A DNA stretch of 64,000 bases from Prinia subflava (Eukaryota; Chordata; Aves; Passeriformes; Cisticolidae), in the NCBI RefSeq assembly GCF_021018805.1, contig NC_086258.1:22086692-22150691 (forward strand), read 5' to 3'. Numbering within the stretch: position 1 is the first letter of the stretch; every line of letters starts with the position of its first letter. Below, piece by piece: positions 1 to 13,000 of the stretch. The position numbers and the translations under genes were made by a program. The notes below the pieces were generated by a model. The model had not been told where the DNA came from, did no database searches, and saw nothing but the letters and a program-made list of their open reading frames with translations.

Positions 1-535
1 GCCCCCCTGCCCCCCTGCCCCACTGCCCCCCTGCCCCCCTGCCCCACTGCCCCCCTGCCCCACTGCCCCCTGCCCCACTGCCCCCCTGCCCCCCTGCCCC
101 ACTGCCCCCTGCCCCACTGCCCCTGCCCCACTGCCCCCCTGCCCCCCTGCCCCCCTGCCCCACTGCCCCACTGCTCCCCTGCCCCACTGCCCCTGCCCCA
201 CTGCCCCACTGCCCCACTGCCCCACTGCCCCACTGCCCCACTGCCCCACTGCCCCTGCCCCCCTGCCCCACTGCCCCACTGCCCCACTGCCCCACTGCCC
301 CACTGCCCCACTGCTCCCCTGCCCCACTGCCCCACTGCCCCCTGCCCCACTGCCCCTGCCCCACTGCTCCCCTGCCCCACTGCCCCACTGCCCCACTGCC
401 CCACTGCCCCACTGCTCCCCTGCCCCACTGCCCCTGCCCCACTGCCCCTGCCCCACTTCCCCCCTGCTCCCCTGCCCCACTGCCCCCCTGCCCCCATGCC
501 CCACTGCCCCTGCCCCCCTGCTCCACTGCCCCGGC
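1..535. repeat. C-rich short tandem array (CCCCACTG / CCCCCCTG units)
   Basis: Near-perfect 8-9-bp units run from the window edge to about 535, with CCCCACTG, CCCCCCTG and CTCCCCTG variants. The other strand reads GGGG separated by CAGT, a G-quadruplex-type pattern. The array continues to the left of the window. Confidence 0.95.
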
Positions 536-2380
536 CCCCGCGGCTCCTGGCGGGGCTGCAGCAGCTGCGGACGCTTCTTTGCCGAGCCGAATTCCTCGCT
601 GTCGGCTCCCGCTCAGCGGCACCGTGGCCTGCCTGGAAGCCGATCCCGGCGCGCACGCCTGAGCCCCGGGAATGCCGGAGGAGAGCGCATGGGAAGCACG
701 AAGGCGAGGGGATGGAGGCGCTGGTGGGAGAAGGCGAATGGACCACTCTGGGGCAGCCTCAGTTTCCCCAGACATTAAGCAGATGCTCGCACACTTGGTA
801 AAGATCTTTGCTGTCCGTGGCAGGAAAGGCAGCTCCGAACTTCAGCCAGGGGTGGCTGCAGGTCTCATCCCTGCTCCTGATGCCTCAGGAAGGAGCGGGA
901 GGAGAAGGCGAAGCTCTTTTTTTCTGTCCCTTCCCTCCATGGCTCCAGTAACCCCTGCTGGTTTTCACTCTTCATCTTTTGCTGGAGACAAGCAAACGCA
1001 TTTTCCCGGCACAGCGCCTGCTGTGGATTCCGCTGGACCCTCATCTCCCAACCCTGCCTGGCCCGGGCACCCGGCTGCATGCACACAGACGCTGTCCCAC
1101 GGAATTCCAGCTGCAAACACCTCACATCCCTCAAACGCTGCTCCAGGACCACGCTGCCCACAGCAGTTCCCCCTTGCACATCATTTGATGGCACCGTTAA
1201 TTAAATTGTAACAGAAGCAGTCAAATGTCGCTGCTGTGAGGGTTAATGCAGGGTGGGAGCTGTTCTCGTGGCACCCAAATGCACAGAAAACTGCACTGCC
1301 TGAGACTGGGAGATACCCGTAACACACCCACCCTGCTGGCCGCTGCTAGACCAGAGGGTTGGGTTCCTGAGCTGCTTTAAACACGCCATTTGCAGATTTG
1401 AGCCTGGACCCACAGACGGCACCTGGGAGGCTTTGCTGAGCACCGAGTGGCTTCACTATAACCGTGAATTAAAGCATCAGGATGAAACCAGCCACTGGGA
1501 ACTGGGAATGGTGCAAAATGGTTTGAGGTTTAAGGGATTATGGACAGCAAGAGGGCCTGGGGGTGCCTCCAGCCAGGAGGAGTCCTGGATTTGTTGTAGT
1601 CCTCACTCAGAACCACCTGTGCCCACCTGGGCACCTCCCCTTGTCCTGCCCGTTCTGCTACCCCCAAAGGAGGATTGAAGACGGGCTGCTCCAGTCCAGC
1701 TCTGTCCTGCTTCCAGCCTCTTTTGCTTGGGTTGTTTTTCCCATTTACCCGAGGGCGAGATAAATCCCATCCACAAACCCCATTTTCTGCTCAGGGCTGA
1801 TGTGGGCACATCATTCAGGTCTCTGCAGAGAACACCGGGTTTGTCACCTGGGTATGGTGCAGGACAAACGTCCCTCTCCCAGTCCAGCTTATCCCAAGGT
1901 GCATCTGCAGTGGATTTGCACGGGGTGATTACTTTCATTTAAAGCAAGCAGGGGAAAAAGGAAATTCAAGGAAAGAAACGATCCACAGCAGCTCACCCTG
2001 AGGCCCTGCTGCCATCTGCTGGGGTCCCAGCGCCAGCCCAGGACGGGGACTGGGGATGGGTCTGGGGGGAAGGACCCCTCCAGGGGGCTGCAAGGGAACG
2101 GGATCCCTGTCCTTGTTTTTCTGGGCCGGGTCCTCTCCCGCTGCAGCCTCATTTGGGAGCAAAACCTCTCCGGAGAGGCCAAACAGCCCCAAGTGTCCCA
2201 GCTGAGGATCTTGGCTGTCCTTTGCTCCTCTGGGATGTTTCTTGCTGAAGCCTTTCAGCCCCTGCATTTGGAAAAGCAGCACCGGCTCCTGAGGGGTGCA
2301 GGAACCTGTGGTTTCTACTCAGACTTTCGGATTTACACCTTGGTCATCAGAAAATGTGCATCCAAAAGTGGAGGGGCGAT
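536..2380. other. Noncoding, no gene seen
   Basis: Unique sequence. Open frames are short, overlap on both strands and lack splice-supported continuity or recognisable domains. AT-rich at 1190-1215. Confidence 0.6.
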
Positions 2381-2765
2381 GACAGCGGTGACACACAGCA
2401 GTGGAATGACAGGGGTGGCACACAGCAGTGGAATGACAGGGGTGGCACACGGCAGTGGCAATGACAGGGGTGGCACATGGCAGTGGCAGTGACAGGGGTG
2501 GCACATGGCAGTGGCAGTGACAGGGGTGGCACACAGCAGTGGCAATGACATGGGTGGCACACGGCAGTGGCAATGACAGGGGTGGCACACAGCAGTAGCA
2601 ATGACAGGGGTGGCACACAGCAGTGGCAATTACATGGGTGGCACACGGCAGTGGCAGTGACAGGGGTGGCACACAGCAGTGGCAATGACATGGGTGGCAC
2701 ACGGCAGTGGCAATGACAGGGGTGGCACACAGCAGTAGCAATGACAGGGGTGGCACACAGCTGGG
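2381..2765. repeat. 27-28-bp minisatellite, about 14 units
   Basis: The unit is close to GACAGGGGTGGCACACAGCA followed by GTGGCAAT. The first units are 27 bp and the rest 28 bp. The minus strand reads as Cys/His-rich open frames in all three phases, a repeat artefact. Confidence 0.95.
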
Positions 2766-5700
2766 CAGTGCTGCCTTGGTGTCCTCGTGGCTGTACTGGG
2801 TGACAAGGCTGTGACCTGAAGAAGGACAAACTGCAGCTGCTCTGTGATCACAGCCCTGGAATGCCGCCACCTCCCCCTCCGGATGCGTGGCTGCCTGGGG
2901 ATGTGTCCAGCTGTCCCCAGGCCTGGGGGTAGCAGAGCACAGGCTCAGTGTGCAGCCAGCTCCAGGGATTGCCCAGGTTTATTCAGGACCTGGAGCGAGT
3001 CCTGGCTGTGGACACAGCTTAGCTGGCAGTGCCCAGAGCGAGTTCCGCAATCCCGGTTCGGTTGCTGAGGAGCTCAGCTGTGCTGTGGTGCTTTGGGAAG
3101 CGAAGCTGCTGCTGGTTCTGGACGAGACAGAGAGCTGAGGGTCACCACAGCCACAGATACCACGGAACCCACGGAATTTCAGCACCCTCACGTCGTCCCT
3201 CCTCCGGGCTGACCCGGGGAGGCTGCTGATCCCCGGGAAGTGTTTTCCAGGGATTCATTGGCCGGCTGGGTGCACATCGCCGGCTGAGCTGCAGCCCCGA
3301 GGGATGCTGAACGCGCTCCATCAGTGCAGTTCTCCGGCAGGACACAGGGTGGAAACCTCAGCCCACGGGAAAGCCGCTCCCAGCTCGGCTCTTCCCAGCG
3401 CTCTGTCCCTTCCCGGAGCTGCCTGCGCTCCTCCTGTCTCGGACAGGGATCCAGACAGGAATCCTCCGCTGTCAGGGCAGGGACCTCTGAGTAGTGTGAA
3501 GTTCCAGCTTCGGCTGAATCCCGCCCGGAGCCGGGGGCAAGCGAAGAGCTGGGAATGCGGCAGCCCCAGATCACAGCAGATCAGATCCATCTGCCGAAAG
3601 TGGGACGGCTCTGGAGCTCTCCGAGCCCAGAACTGCCCAGAAAACCTTTGACACCTCAACAGATTGGGTCATGTGAAGGTACATCGTCACCTCCTTCATG
3701 GGAGGTGGAAGGGGAAGGTCACATCTGCCCGCAGCGAGGTCTCTGCCCCAGTTTCATTTCTCAAGGGCTGCAGAAGAGTCTGTCAGGATCCTCTGAGTGT
3801 GCACTAAGAAATGAAAAACACAAGTTGTGGGGAAAACCAGAGAGCAGAAGGTTCCCTTTTCAGTGACACTGCTTCCCCTTCCCTCTGAGACACTGGCAGT
3901 GGGGAGAGGCTGCAGAGCAGGGAATGAGGCTGCTCCATTCCTGTGGGAACTCAGGGAGAGGGAAGCAATGGGCTCACCTGCAGCCTGTGCAGCCCCAGCA
4001 GCACACAGCGGCCTCGGGGCTGTGTAAGGACAGGGTCAGCCGTCCCCAAGCTGCTGGAAACCCTCGGTCTGGGCGCCAGCAGCAGCACCACATGGAGATA
4101 TGCTGGCTGCAGTCTGCAGAGCTTGGCCTGAGTGTAGAGCTGGTGACATTATGGCACTTTGGGGGCTGAAATGCTCAATTCCCAGTGTGGGGCTGGGTTG
4201 GAGTTGCTGTTTTAGGGAGTGTGTCTGGGTGTGGAGCAGAGAGGAATGGGAACAAGACTGTGATGAACTGAACTTCAATGTAAAGTGTACTTTGGTGTCC
4301 AAGACCAGGTTGGGCAGGGCTTGGAGCAATGTGTTCAGTTAAAGCTGTCCCTTCACCTGCTGGGGCTTTGGGACAAGATGACCCTTAAGGTCCTTTCCAA
4401 CCCAACCCATTCTTTGACTCTGGGGTGTTCAGAGAGGACCCAAAGGTCTAAACGAGCTCATCAGAACCCAGTCTCAGCTTCCTCCTGATGGGACTGGTCA
4501 GCAGCTCCAGGGGCAGGAACTGAGCTGGGATGTGCTGGAGCTGCTGGTGCTCCCTGGCTATGCTCTGGCTGGAGCTCCAACAGCTCCAGCACCATCACTG
4601 GAGTCACCACAGCCACGGTCAATGGTACCCCTACTCGTGGGTGGGAGCCTCTGGGGATGCCATTCCTGCTCTCTGTATGATCCCAAAAGCCACCTGGGAT
4701 CACTTCATGCTGCCTGCTGTCACCCTGGTGTGGCACCAGCATCCCCAGGATCTCCTGAACTCAGACCAGCTAGCAATAAGGAGGAACACAGCCCCCTGCC
4801 TCAGGGAGCTCCCAGGAACTTGCTGGTGTCGACCTCCCTGGGAGGTGCCTCTGCTCCAGAGCCCTTTCCCTGAGCTGGCTGTGTCAGCCTGGTGACCCCA
4901 CGTGCTGTTTGTCACTGCTGCAGCCCTGGCACGGCCCCACCCTGCCCTCCTCCGCTTCCTTCCGCCACCACGAGCACCCCCCAGCCCATGTTTGGTAACT
5001 TCCTCAGCTGCTCCGGGCCCCCAGGAGCAAAACAAGGAGCTCCCAGTGCCTCAGGTGGGGAGGGAAGGGGACAGGAGGGGACACACTGCAGCCCCAGCAG
5101 CCAGGGGAGTTTGGCCTCTGCAGCTTTGGCCCTTCAGACACCTCCCAGTTCCTCCAGTTCAGGGATCTGCTTGAAGAGCTGGGTCTGAAATGAAGAGGTG
5201 GGAATGGACCAGAAGGAGTGGCAAAGGTCAGATTGGCATACCAGACTGACGTGCAGTGAAGAGCTCAGGCCAGGAGGAGCTGGACACAAAGCTCCACCTG
5301 AGCACTTGGCTGTTCCCCAGGTCAGGGCCTTGGGGCAGGTGGCACCATGACATCAACACCAGACCTTCCCTGTCCCACTATTTTTGCTGCCTCGGGATTT
5401 CTTCTGAACTGCTGCTGGCCGCTCAGCTGGCGAAAGCCGGGCCCACGTCCCCCCACGGGGGTTTCACCTGGCGCAGGTGATGCAGGCACCCAGGGCTCTC
5501 GTCTCACACGCTTTGCACAGTGGGTGTTTGTCTACGTGGGTCACCAATGAAAGGGGATTTCAGCTCTGACTGGGTTTGCTTTTTTTGAAATTCACTGGAA
5601 TTTCACTGCAGAACCCACAGCTATTTTGGCCCTGAGCAGGTTTCGAGTCTCGGAGCAGCGGTTGCAGCGGTCACTCTCCTGGACAAACTGAAATCCGCAG

Positions 5701-6030
5701 AGGAACCCGTGCGGGTTCCCGCCCTCAGCACCGGCCACGAGCCCCATGCGCAGGTGGGGCAGGGCACAGGTGTGGGGCCAGAAATCAGGGTGGGACGGGC
5801 CTTTGCTCAGGAGCAGCCGTGAGGGAAACGGGAAAAGGCCATTCCCTGGTGCTGCCAGGGCAGACACCAGCAGCACGTCCCCAGCCTGGTGTCACCAGCC
5901 TGGGCTTGGCACTGGCACGGAGGGGCTGAGGGTTGGCACCAGAGAGGTGAGGTACAGGGCAGTGCAAGGAGGGAAGGGAAATGTCATGCACAGGATGGAG
6001 GGATGGAGAGAGGGAGGAGAAATGGAGAGG
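2766..6030. other. Noncoding except CR1 at 4299-4432
   Basis: Both strands carry only short frames without similarity I can recognise. No promoter-like CpG island. Confidence 0.6.
4299..4432 (+). mobile_element. CR1: CR1 LINE 3'-end fragment
   Basis: Reads AGGTTGGGCAGGGCTTGGAG, and later CCTTAAGGTCCTTTCCAACC then CAACCCATTCTTTGACTCTG, the conserved CR1 3' end. It is 5'-truncated, as is typical. Confidence 0.88.
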
Positions 6031-6195
6031 TGGATGGGTGGATGGATGGATGAGTGGATGGGTGGATGGATGGATGGAGGGATGGATGGATGGATGGATG
6101 GATGGATGGATGGATGGATGGATGGATGGATGGATGGATGGATGGAGGGATGGATGGATGGATGGATGGATGGATGCATGCATGCACGCATGGAT
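6031..6195. repeat. (GATG)n microsatellite
   Basis: A nearly uninterrupted GATG array with GAGG and CATG variants; degenerate GATG-rich sequence spreads over about 5990-6430, just before the CpG island. It explains the low-complexity WMDG / IHPS open frames on both strands. Confidence 0.96.
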
Positions 6196-6519
6196 GGTGT
6201 GGCAGCGGAAGGGTTGGAAAGGTGCATGGATGGATGTAAAGAAAGAGAGATTGATGGAGGGAAAGGCAGATGTGTGAATAGCAGGATGGTGGATGAATGT
6301 ATGGATGGATGAGGGGCAGAATGGTAGGAGCAAGGGATAGAAGGAGGGGTGGATGAATGGAAGAGTGAAGGGTGGAAGGGAAAGTGGTGGTGGTGCCATG
6401 ACAGATGGATCCATGGATGGATGGACAAGGGGATGACCGGCTGGCTGATCGGCAGGGCACTGGCAGCGAGGCAGGAACAGAGGGATGGCTGGATGAAGGG
6501 AGGGAAGGACGGAGGGCCG

Positions 6520-6770
6520 GGTGGGCGGAGGAATCGGGGGGCGGGGGGCAGGTGCCGGGCATGGCCGGGGTGGGGCGGACCGCGCACATGTACGGGGCGG
6601 ACCCGTCGCCAGCCCCGCCTGCCCCGGTGCTGCTGGTGCCGCCCGGCGCGGAGCGGAGCGGAGCCCGGCGAGAGCCCGGCGGGGCCGGCCGAGGATGGGC
6701 ACGGAGCCCCGGCGGCAGTCGCCCCGCAGGTGGGAGAGCCGGGGGGCCATGTGAGAGGGGCGGGGGGACC
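6520..6770 (+). promoter_or_regulatory. CpG island with GC boxes; candidate noncoding or short first exon
   Basis: Dense CpG with several GGGCGG boxes. A possible exon ends at CCCCGCAG|GTGGGA (6729/6730). ATGs at 6560 and 6695 open short frames that I do not recognise. It could be the distal PIK3R5 promoter or that of an unrelated transcript; nothing in the sequence decides. Confidence 0.35.
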
Positions 6771-9709
6771 GCGCACACGCCGAGCCCGGGGTAACCGGGG
6801 CTGGGGGGCTCCGTACACCCCGTGCACGTGGAGGAAGAGCTCCCTTGTATTCCCAGCGTGTCTGTGAAAGCCGTGGGTTGGGGCGTTGGTGTGCTGGGCA
6901 CCGCCGTACGCGGAGGGGGCTGTGTCGTTTGGGGCGGCTCGTTGTAAATGGGGTAACGGTACGGGGACAGAAACCGGTGTCATGGGGGGATCTCGTGGAA
7001 ATGGGGGCTTTCTCTTCGATCCACCAGCCGGGTGTCACTACTCAGGGTGGAGGTTTCTCTGGCACCCTTGGAAGGCCCCCCGCACCTGTCGGGGGTCTCC
7101 CTCGGAGTGCCCTTGCAGCCCGTGGCCGGCCGTGCCTGGCCAGGAGGAGCCGGTGTCACCCGCGGGTGGGGACGGTCCGGCTGTTGTGACTCATTTCGGG
7201 ACTCTGTGTTTGTTTTCCTCCGCCCCACGGAGCTGCTGCTCGGGGCCAGGTGTGGGGCCTGCCCGCCCCAGGGGACCACCGTGCCGTGGTGGGGACTCCG
7301 GGAAATCCCGGGGGCTCTCCGGTCCCCGCCCGGAGTTTTGGCAGGGCGGCAGTGACTCAGCCTCGGTCACTGCAACAGGAGCGGGTCCCTGAAGGGACCC
7401 AAAGGTCACAAGTCTCCTGTTGCTCCCTCAGCTGGGTCTCCGCAGCCCCAGGGAAGGCTCTGCTTTGGCAACAGGATGTGGTTTGGGATGTGACAAGCTC
7501 AGCAGCGTCACCTCTGCAGCATCGGGGGCTGGACAGGCGCCAGCCCCGAGCTGTCCCCGTGCTGCCTCTTGCAGCAGCCAGTGCTGATTGTTTTGCCCCC
7601 AAAGAGCATCTTCATCTTCCATCAGGTGCTTCTGTGGCCTCCCAGTGTCACCCAGTCAGTGCCCAGCCCGGCCTCGGGCCACGCTCCCTCCTGCACCCAG
7701 AGGATGTTGAGCTGCTTTGGAGGTGTGAGCCTTGAGGGAGGAAAAGGCTCTGCTGATTCAAATCACAAACGAAAGCAGGAGAAAAGAGCTTTCAGCCCTT
7801 TGTTTTCATGTTTGTGACAATCTGGCTGCTGTCACCCAGCACCGTTAGCTTTGCTGAGGGCTGGTTTCAGGGCTGTGCTGCTCCCGGGGCAGCGAAACTG
7901 CCCTGGCAGCTGCAGGTTGGTGCTGCTCCTGCTGCTTGCCCTGATGCTGAACAGCTGCAATTTATTTTGTTTCCCCATTTAGGTCAATTTTCTAAATCTT
8001 GGTCTGCTGCAAACTCCAGGGATTATGCAGGATGTCAAGGCTTTGATTTTCCTGGCTGTCAGAAAAGTCTGTTGGTTTGGTGTTTGGGTTTTTTCTCTTG
8101 TTCAAAGCACAAACTCGGATGGAGTTGTGAAGTGTTTCCGAAACCTGGTTGCAAAGTGGTTTGGAGCTCTGGGTGTTGCTCAGATTAGAGCTCAAATACA
8201 GAAAGGTGAGAAGACAAGAAAGCAGAGCCCGGCTGCGGTTGTTGTAGTGGTTCCATCGCTCGGTCGCGGTGTCTGGTGAGGCCGCAGGGCTCAGGTGATG
8301 CTGGGGGTGCTCCGCAGGTTTCTGCAGGGAGCAGCTGGGCAGAGCCAGGTGTGCTGCAGCGGGACCTGGGATGTGAGCAAGGGCAGCTGCGGCCTGGCAA
8401 TGTGATCCTGCGGAACTGAGGTGGGGAGAGCTCAGTGCTCTGCCTTCCCTGGCTCTGTGGGGCTACCCCATCCTGCTCCCGGCGGTTCTGCAGCCGGCTT
8501 GGGGCAGAGGAAGGGGCATGAGAGGTGTTGGAGGTGCTTCTGCAGAGGGAGAAAGTGCAGTGTGGGTGTGCATGGTTGGCTGGGGGGCAGCCCCACATCT
8601 CTGGGCTGTAGGGTGGTGCTGCTGGCTTTTTCCTCCTTCACAGGGAGATCAGGGCATCCAGCTGGGACAGAAACCAAAACTGGCCTTTTTGCTGATGGTG
8701 AAATGAAGATGTGGGTTTTGCACTGAGAAAGAAGAACTGAGAGCAGTGGGAAGTGTTGTTGGAGAGGAGCAGGGGCTGCTCCTGCAGGATGAGCTGCTCT
8801 GGCAGGGCGAGCTGCCTGTGCTGCAGCAGCCCCAGGGCTGAGGGATGCCAAAATCAGTGCTCTGGCTCTGCTGGGGGCCAGGGACACCCCAGCATGGCAT
8901 GGGGACCTGGCCATGCTGCAGCTCACCCTGGAGTAGTTTCAGCTTCTCTTTTTTGGGTGCCTGCTGAGCACAGTGGCTGCCCATTTTTGCTTTATTATTC
9001 TGCAAGTGGAAAATTGTGCCTGAGGGTGCCAGGGGAAAGTGCTCAGGTGAGTGCCCCAGATGCTTTTGAGCAATGGGAGGCTCCTTTTGTGTCTGAACTT
9101 TGCTCCCAGCAGCGCTTTGAACTTCCAGGTGAGAGGATGGGGAGGGAGGATGAGGTTTTTATGGAAGCTCTGCCCCCCAGTCCCCTGGGCATTGCACTGC
9201 TGCCCGGCAGATCTGCTGTCATTGCAGCTCTGGGCTGGAAATGTCACTGCTTGGAGGAAAATGGGAGCTGTGGATGCAGTCCAGGCTCTGCAGCTGCAGC
9301 TCTTTCCCTCCTCTCTCCTTTGCTCCCGCTTCCCTCAGAGGCTCAGGATTCCCCATCCTTGTCCCATCTCTCATGTCCGGTGTGGGGACAGGGTCCCACC
9401 CATCCAAAGCCATCACCGGGGCCTCCAGGGGACCTCTGCAACCCACCCAGGGCTGTGTCCACCTGGTGTTGGCTCCGGGTTGTTTGGTGACAGGGGTGTG
9501 ATCCAGGCATCTTCCCGAGGATCCAGAGAGCATCTCCGTGCGCCGCAGCCCAGAGGGGCGGCCGGGACCTGTCACCAGTGGTCCCTGCTGGCACCGAGCC
9601 CCGCCGCGGCCTCCTGGGTGGGAGCCCGGGGAGCGGCCGCAGCTCCCGAGCGCCTTTCCCAACACGGAGACCAAACCCCGCCGTTCCCGTCCTTCTGATC
9701 CGTCTTTGG
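6771..9709. other. Noncoding downstream of the CpG island
   Basis: CpG density fades by about 7400. No recognisable exon. May be intronic if the 6.5-kb island drives a + strand transcript. Confidence 0.5.
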
Positions 9710-10030
9710 CCGCCAATTAGCACGACGTGAGAACTTGTCTCCCTGCTGACGCGCCCGTGTGACTCCTCAGATGCTTTAATTGCGGTGTTTTCGGCGGCCG
9801 GGTGCAATGAAATGGTAATTGTTGTGATTGTGTGCCGGGCGGGAACTGAGAGATGCAGCTCTTTGGCGAAGCCTAATTAGGAAATAGGGACACTGTTGGG
9901 AATGGCTCTGCGATGTGATTTTCCTAATGAAAGCCGCTGAATAGGCAGCCTTGTAATGAAGAACAGCCTCACAAGGGCACTGCCAATTGCTCTTCTCTAG
10001 TGTTAATTTTGTATTTCCTCCCCATTGTTT
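9710..10030. promoter_or_regulatory. AT-rich island dense in TAAT homeodomain cores (putative enhancer)
   Basis: Within GC-rich surroundings there are CAATTAG, TTTAATTGC, GGTAATTG, the palindrome CCTAATTAGG (9872-9881), CCTAATGA, TGTAATGA, CCAATTGC and GTTAATTT. The composition resembles conserved noncoding enhancers near developmental genes such as NTN1, which is the expected left-hand neighbour. No alignment was possible. Confidence 0.35.
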
Positions 10031-13000
10031 CTAATACCCTCTTGGAAAAGCTTGAAGATAAAATGCTTTATTTCCTTGCGCCTCGTATCCTGTTTGGCAA
10101 GCAGCGATTGGAGCATGTGCATCTGGAATACATGAGAGGCCAGGCAGGAGCTCCTTCAGACTTGTTCATCTCTGATTTCAAGCTCTGCTACTGTGGAAAA
10201 AAAAATCAACTTCAGCTTGCGGCTGAGGGTAGCGGCAGTGCTCTGCGGGGATGGCAGATGTGCCGCTGGCTCTGTGAGCCGGAGCAGAGCGATGCTCCGG
10301 GAGCGTGGCGGGAGGGTTGGAGCCCGAGGCTGGGCTGGTTTCACCTCAGTTGTGTTGAACCTGCAGCGGCTGAGAGCTCACCCGGATTCAGTCTCCGGCT
10401 TGGTAAAGCCGAGCCTGGAGGCCGGAGCTGCCGGGGCAGCTGTGGCTCAGCGCTCCCACCTGTGCTGCTCCTTCCCGGAACGCTCGGGGTGCCCGGGCAG
10501 GCTCCGCCGCTGCCCACCTGTGCCGAGGGAAAAGGAGCGCACGTGTTTGCAGCCAGGAGATGCGAGCGGCAGCCGTGGCTGAGTTAAAAGGGGAATAGGA
10601 AAGCGCTCCCTGGCTGCGTGGGGCGGTGCCGTGGCGCTGTGACAATTATCAGTGGCAATTACCAATGGCTCTGGGTGCCGCAGGGGCTCTGTTTGTTTTT
10701 GTAACAGAGATGGGGCCGGGTCTTGGCTCCCGCTCAAACGCCCCGTCTCATTGCTCCAAATCCCCGCAGTGCTGTGGAGCTTGGGTGCTCCCAGAACGCG
10801 GCCGGTGCCTATTTTGAGGTGTGTTGAAGCAGAAGTGGGCAGAGCTGGCATGAGCAGCCCATGTGGTGGGGCCGGAGGACACGGGCACCGTCCCCGGTCA
10901 CGCCGCCGGCGGGTGCCCGGCGCTGCCGTGTCTGGGCAGGAAGGGCTCAGCTTCACCCCCGACCTTGTGACTGCCCCAGGCAGCTGCCGGGGGAGGGAAT
11001 TTGCCATGATCGCATCCGGCCTTGGAGGGTTTGTGTGGCCGCTCAGGGGTGTTTTCACTGCCGTGCTCGCCGGTTCCAGCGCAGGGCTGTGTGCATGGGG
11101 CACGGCTGCTGCGGGCACGCTTTGGGAAGGGCGCCGTTGCTCTGAGCATGCAGAAGTGTTTTTCATCCTTTCCACAAAGGCTCATTCTTTGTTGTCTCAA
11201 ATTAGGATGAAACGCTTCCCCTTTCAGCTGCTTCCCCCATCGCTGTGTCTATTTAAACCTTCAGCCCAGAGGCTTCTCGGCAAACAAGCTCCCATCCTTT
11301 CAGGTGGCATTTCCCTTTTCTCATTGTTGCTGGCAGTCTGTACATGTGAAACTCGGCCAATGTTTCTTCATTCTCGCTGTCTTTGTGTTGATAAAGCCCA
11401 CAATGGGTCCACACGAGTGTGCAGCTGCCTGGAGGAGTCACAGCATCTCTCCTGTGAGGAGGCTTTGCACCTGAGGGATGAGGGAATTCCAGCCTGGGAG
11501 AGATCCCTGCTGCTCCTCATCCAGCTGTGGGGATCCTGCCCGAGGCAGGATCAATTAGCTGGGTTGCAATCAAAGCCACCAAGGTTAATGTTCCCTGAGG
11601 GCTGCTCATTAACTGGGAATTGTTCCCGGTCGGGCTGCTCTGGTCTCGATGGGTGCTGTTCCCTTAGGGAATTCCAGGGTGTGGGGGAATGGTTGCAAAC
11701 CCACTTTCGTGACCCAGAGCCTGGAAACTTCATGGCCCTGAGCTGCCAGATCCCGGTGCTGGGTTTAGAAGTGATGAAGGATATTGAGAGTTAAACGAGG
11801 TCCCATCTGCTCCAGGTGGGCTCCAACCCTCATCAGCATGAGGGTGATGCTTTAGGATGAAGGGAAGAGCCTTTGGGAATTGGCTGTTCACAGTCAGTGT
11901 CAGCCCAGCTCCCAGGAGCAGGGCTAGGGTGGAGCATTGCCCCTTTTGGAAGAAAAACCCTTGTGCCATGATGCTCCAGCCTATCCTGGGAGGATCTGGG
12001 GGCTGGAAGTTCATGTGCTGGACTGCCTGCTCCTGTGATGGGTGCCTGGGAGGGTTGGGAAGCTTGCTCGGAGGTCATGGCTGTGCCTCCTGGCTGGAGG
12101 CTCTTCAGAGCTGGGTTGCACTTAGTGTCACTTGTGGCTGTAGTGTCACCTTCAGATCCAGTCTCTGAGGTGGGGAGAGGGGATGGAGAGTCATGGATGG
12201 GTTCTTCATGTGTAGAAGGGAGCAGCCTTGTGTTCTCCTGGCTCCAGAGCTGGATTTTTGGGCTGCCAGGGATGTAGTTCTGGCTGTATAAGGCTAAAGG
12301 ATGGTCCAACTCAGGGCACGGACAGCCCAGGGGCTTGGGCCTTGCTGACTGCCCCAACCTCCCCAGTGCCAGCACCTTCCCTCCGTGCTGCTTGGCCCCC
12401 TTCACCTCTGCAGGTCTGGCACATCTGGGACACGGGAGTGGCCTCCAGCACTGAGCCTGCTGCTTCCCACAGCTGAACATGGGGTTTGGAAAGGTTTCAG
12501 GCTCTCTCTCTCTCACAAGGAAGTGTGAATGCTGCTGTGGCAGTTTGAGGGTGCTCAGGGGGTGAAGCCTGCTGGGCCTGGCCACTGCTGGATGGGTGCC
12601 CTCCTCTCTTTGAGCTCTCCCCCCATTTGGGGACTTCTGTTCTTCCCCTCGCTGTGATGGGGACACTGTGGCTGTGCCACCCGAAGTGGGGCTCACACCC
12701 TCCTGTCAGATTGGTGAATTCCCGCCCTGCTTGCCCTTGGCCTGAGGGCAGTGGGGACCGCTGAAAACGTCCCTGCCATCATCTGTCCTTTGTGGTGCTG
12801 CAGCCAGCGGTTCTGGGTGTAAACGAAGGGTTTGGGCAACCAAGCCAGGGACTGAAAAGGCTCCTGGGTTCCCAGCAGGGCCTCCACAATGGCAGGAAGC
12901 AACTTCTAAAGCTTCCTTTGGATACTCAGGGCCTTGGGGGAAAGATTTACTTGCTTGTTTATGCTGGAAGTTAATCTGTTTAGTGGGTCTGGCATTAGAG

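Noticed and set aside
2319..2870. 183-residue Cys/His-rich minus-strand frame resembling zinc-finger or metallothionein-like sequence
   Set aside because: It is the translation of the 28-bp minisatellite and appears in several frames; there is no start, splice or domain support.
5785..7038. 417-residue minus-strand frame with HPSIHPSI repeats
   Set aside because: Produced by the GATG microsatellite plus GC-rich flanks; low complexity with no gene features.
10652..11794. 380-residue + strand frame
   Set aside because: No domain, no splice-compatible neighbours and no biased codon pattern; ordinary chance frame in GC-rich DNA.
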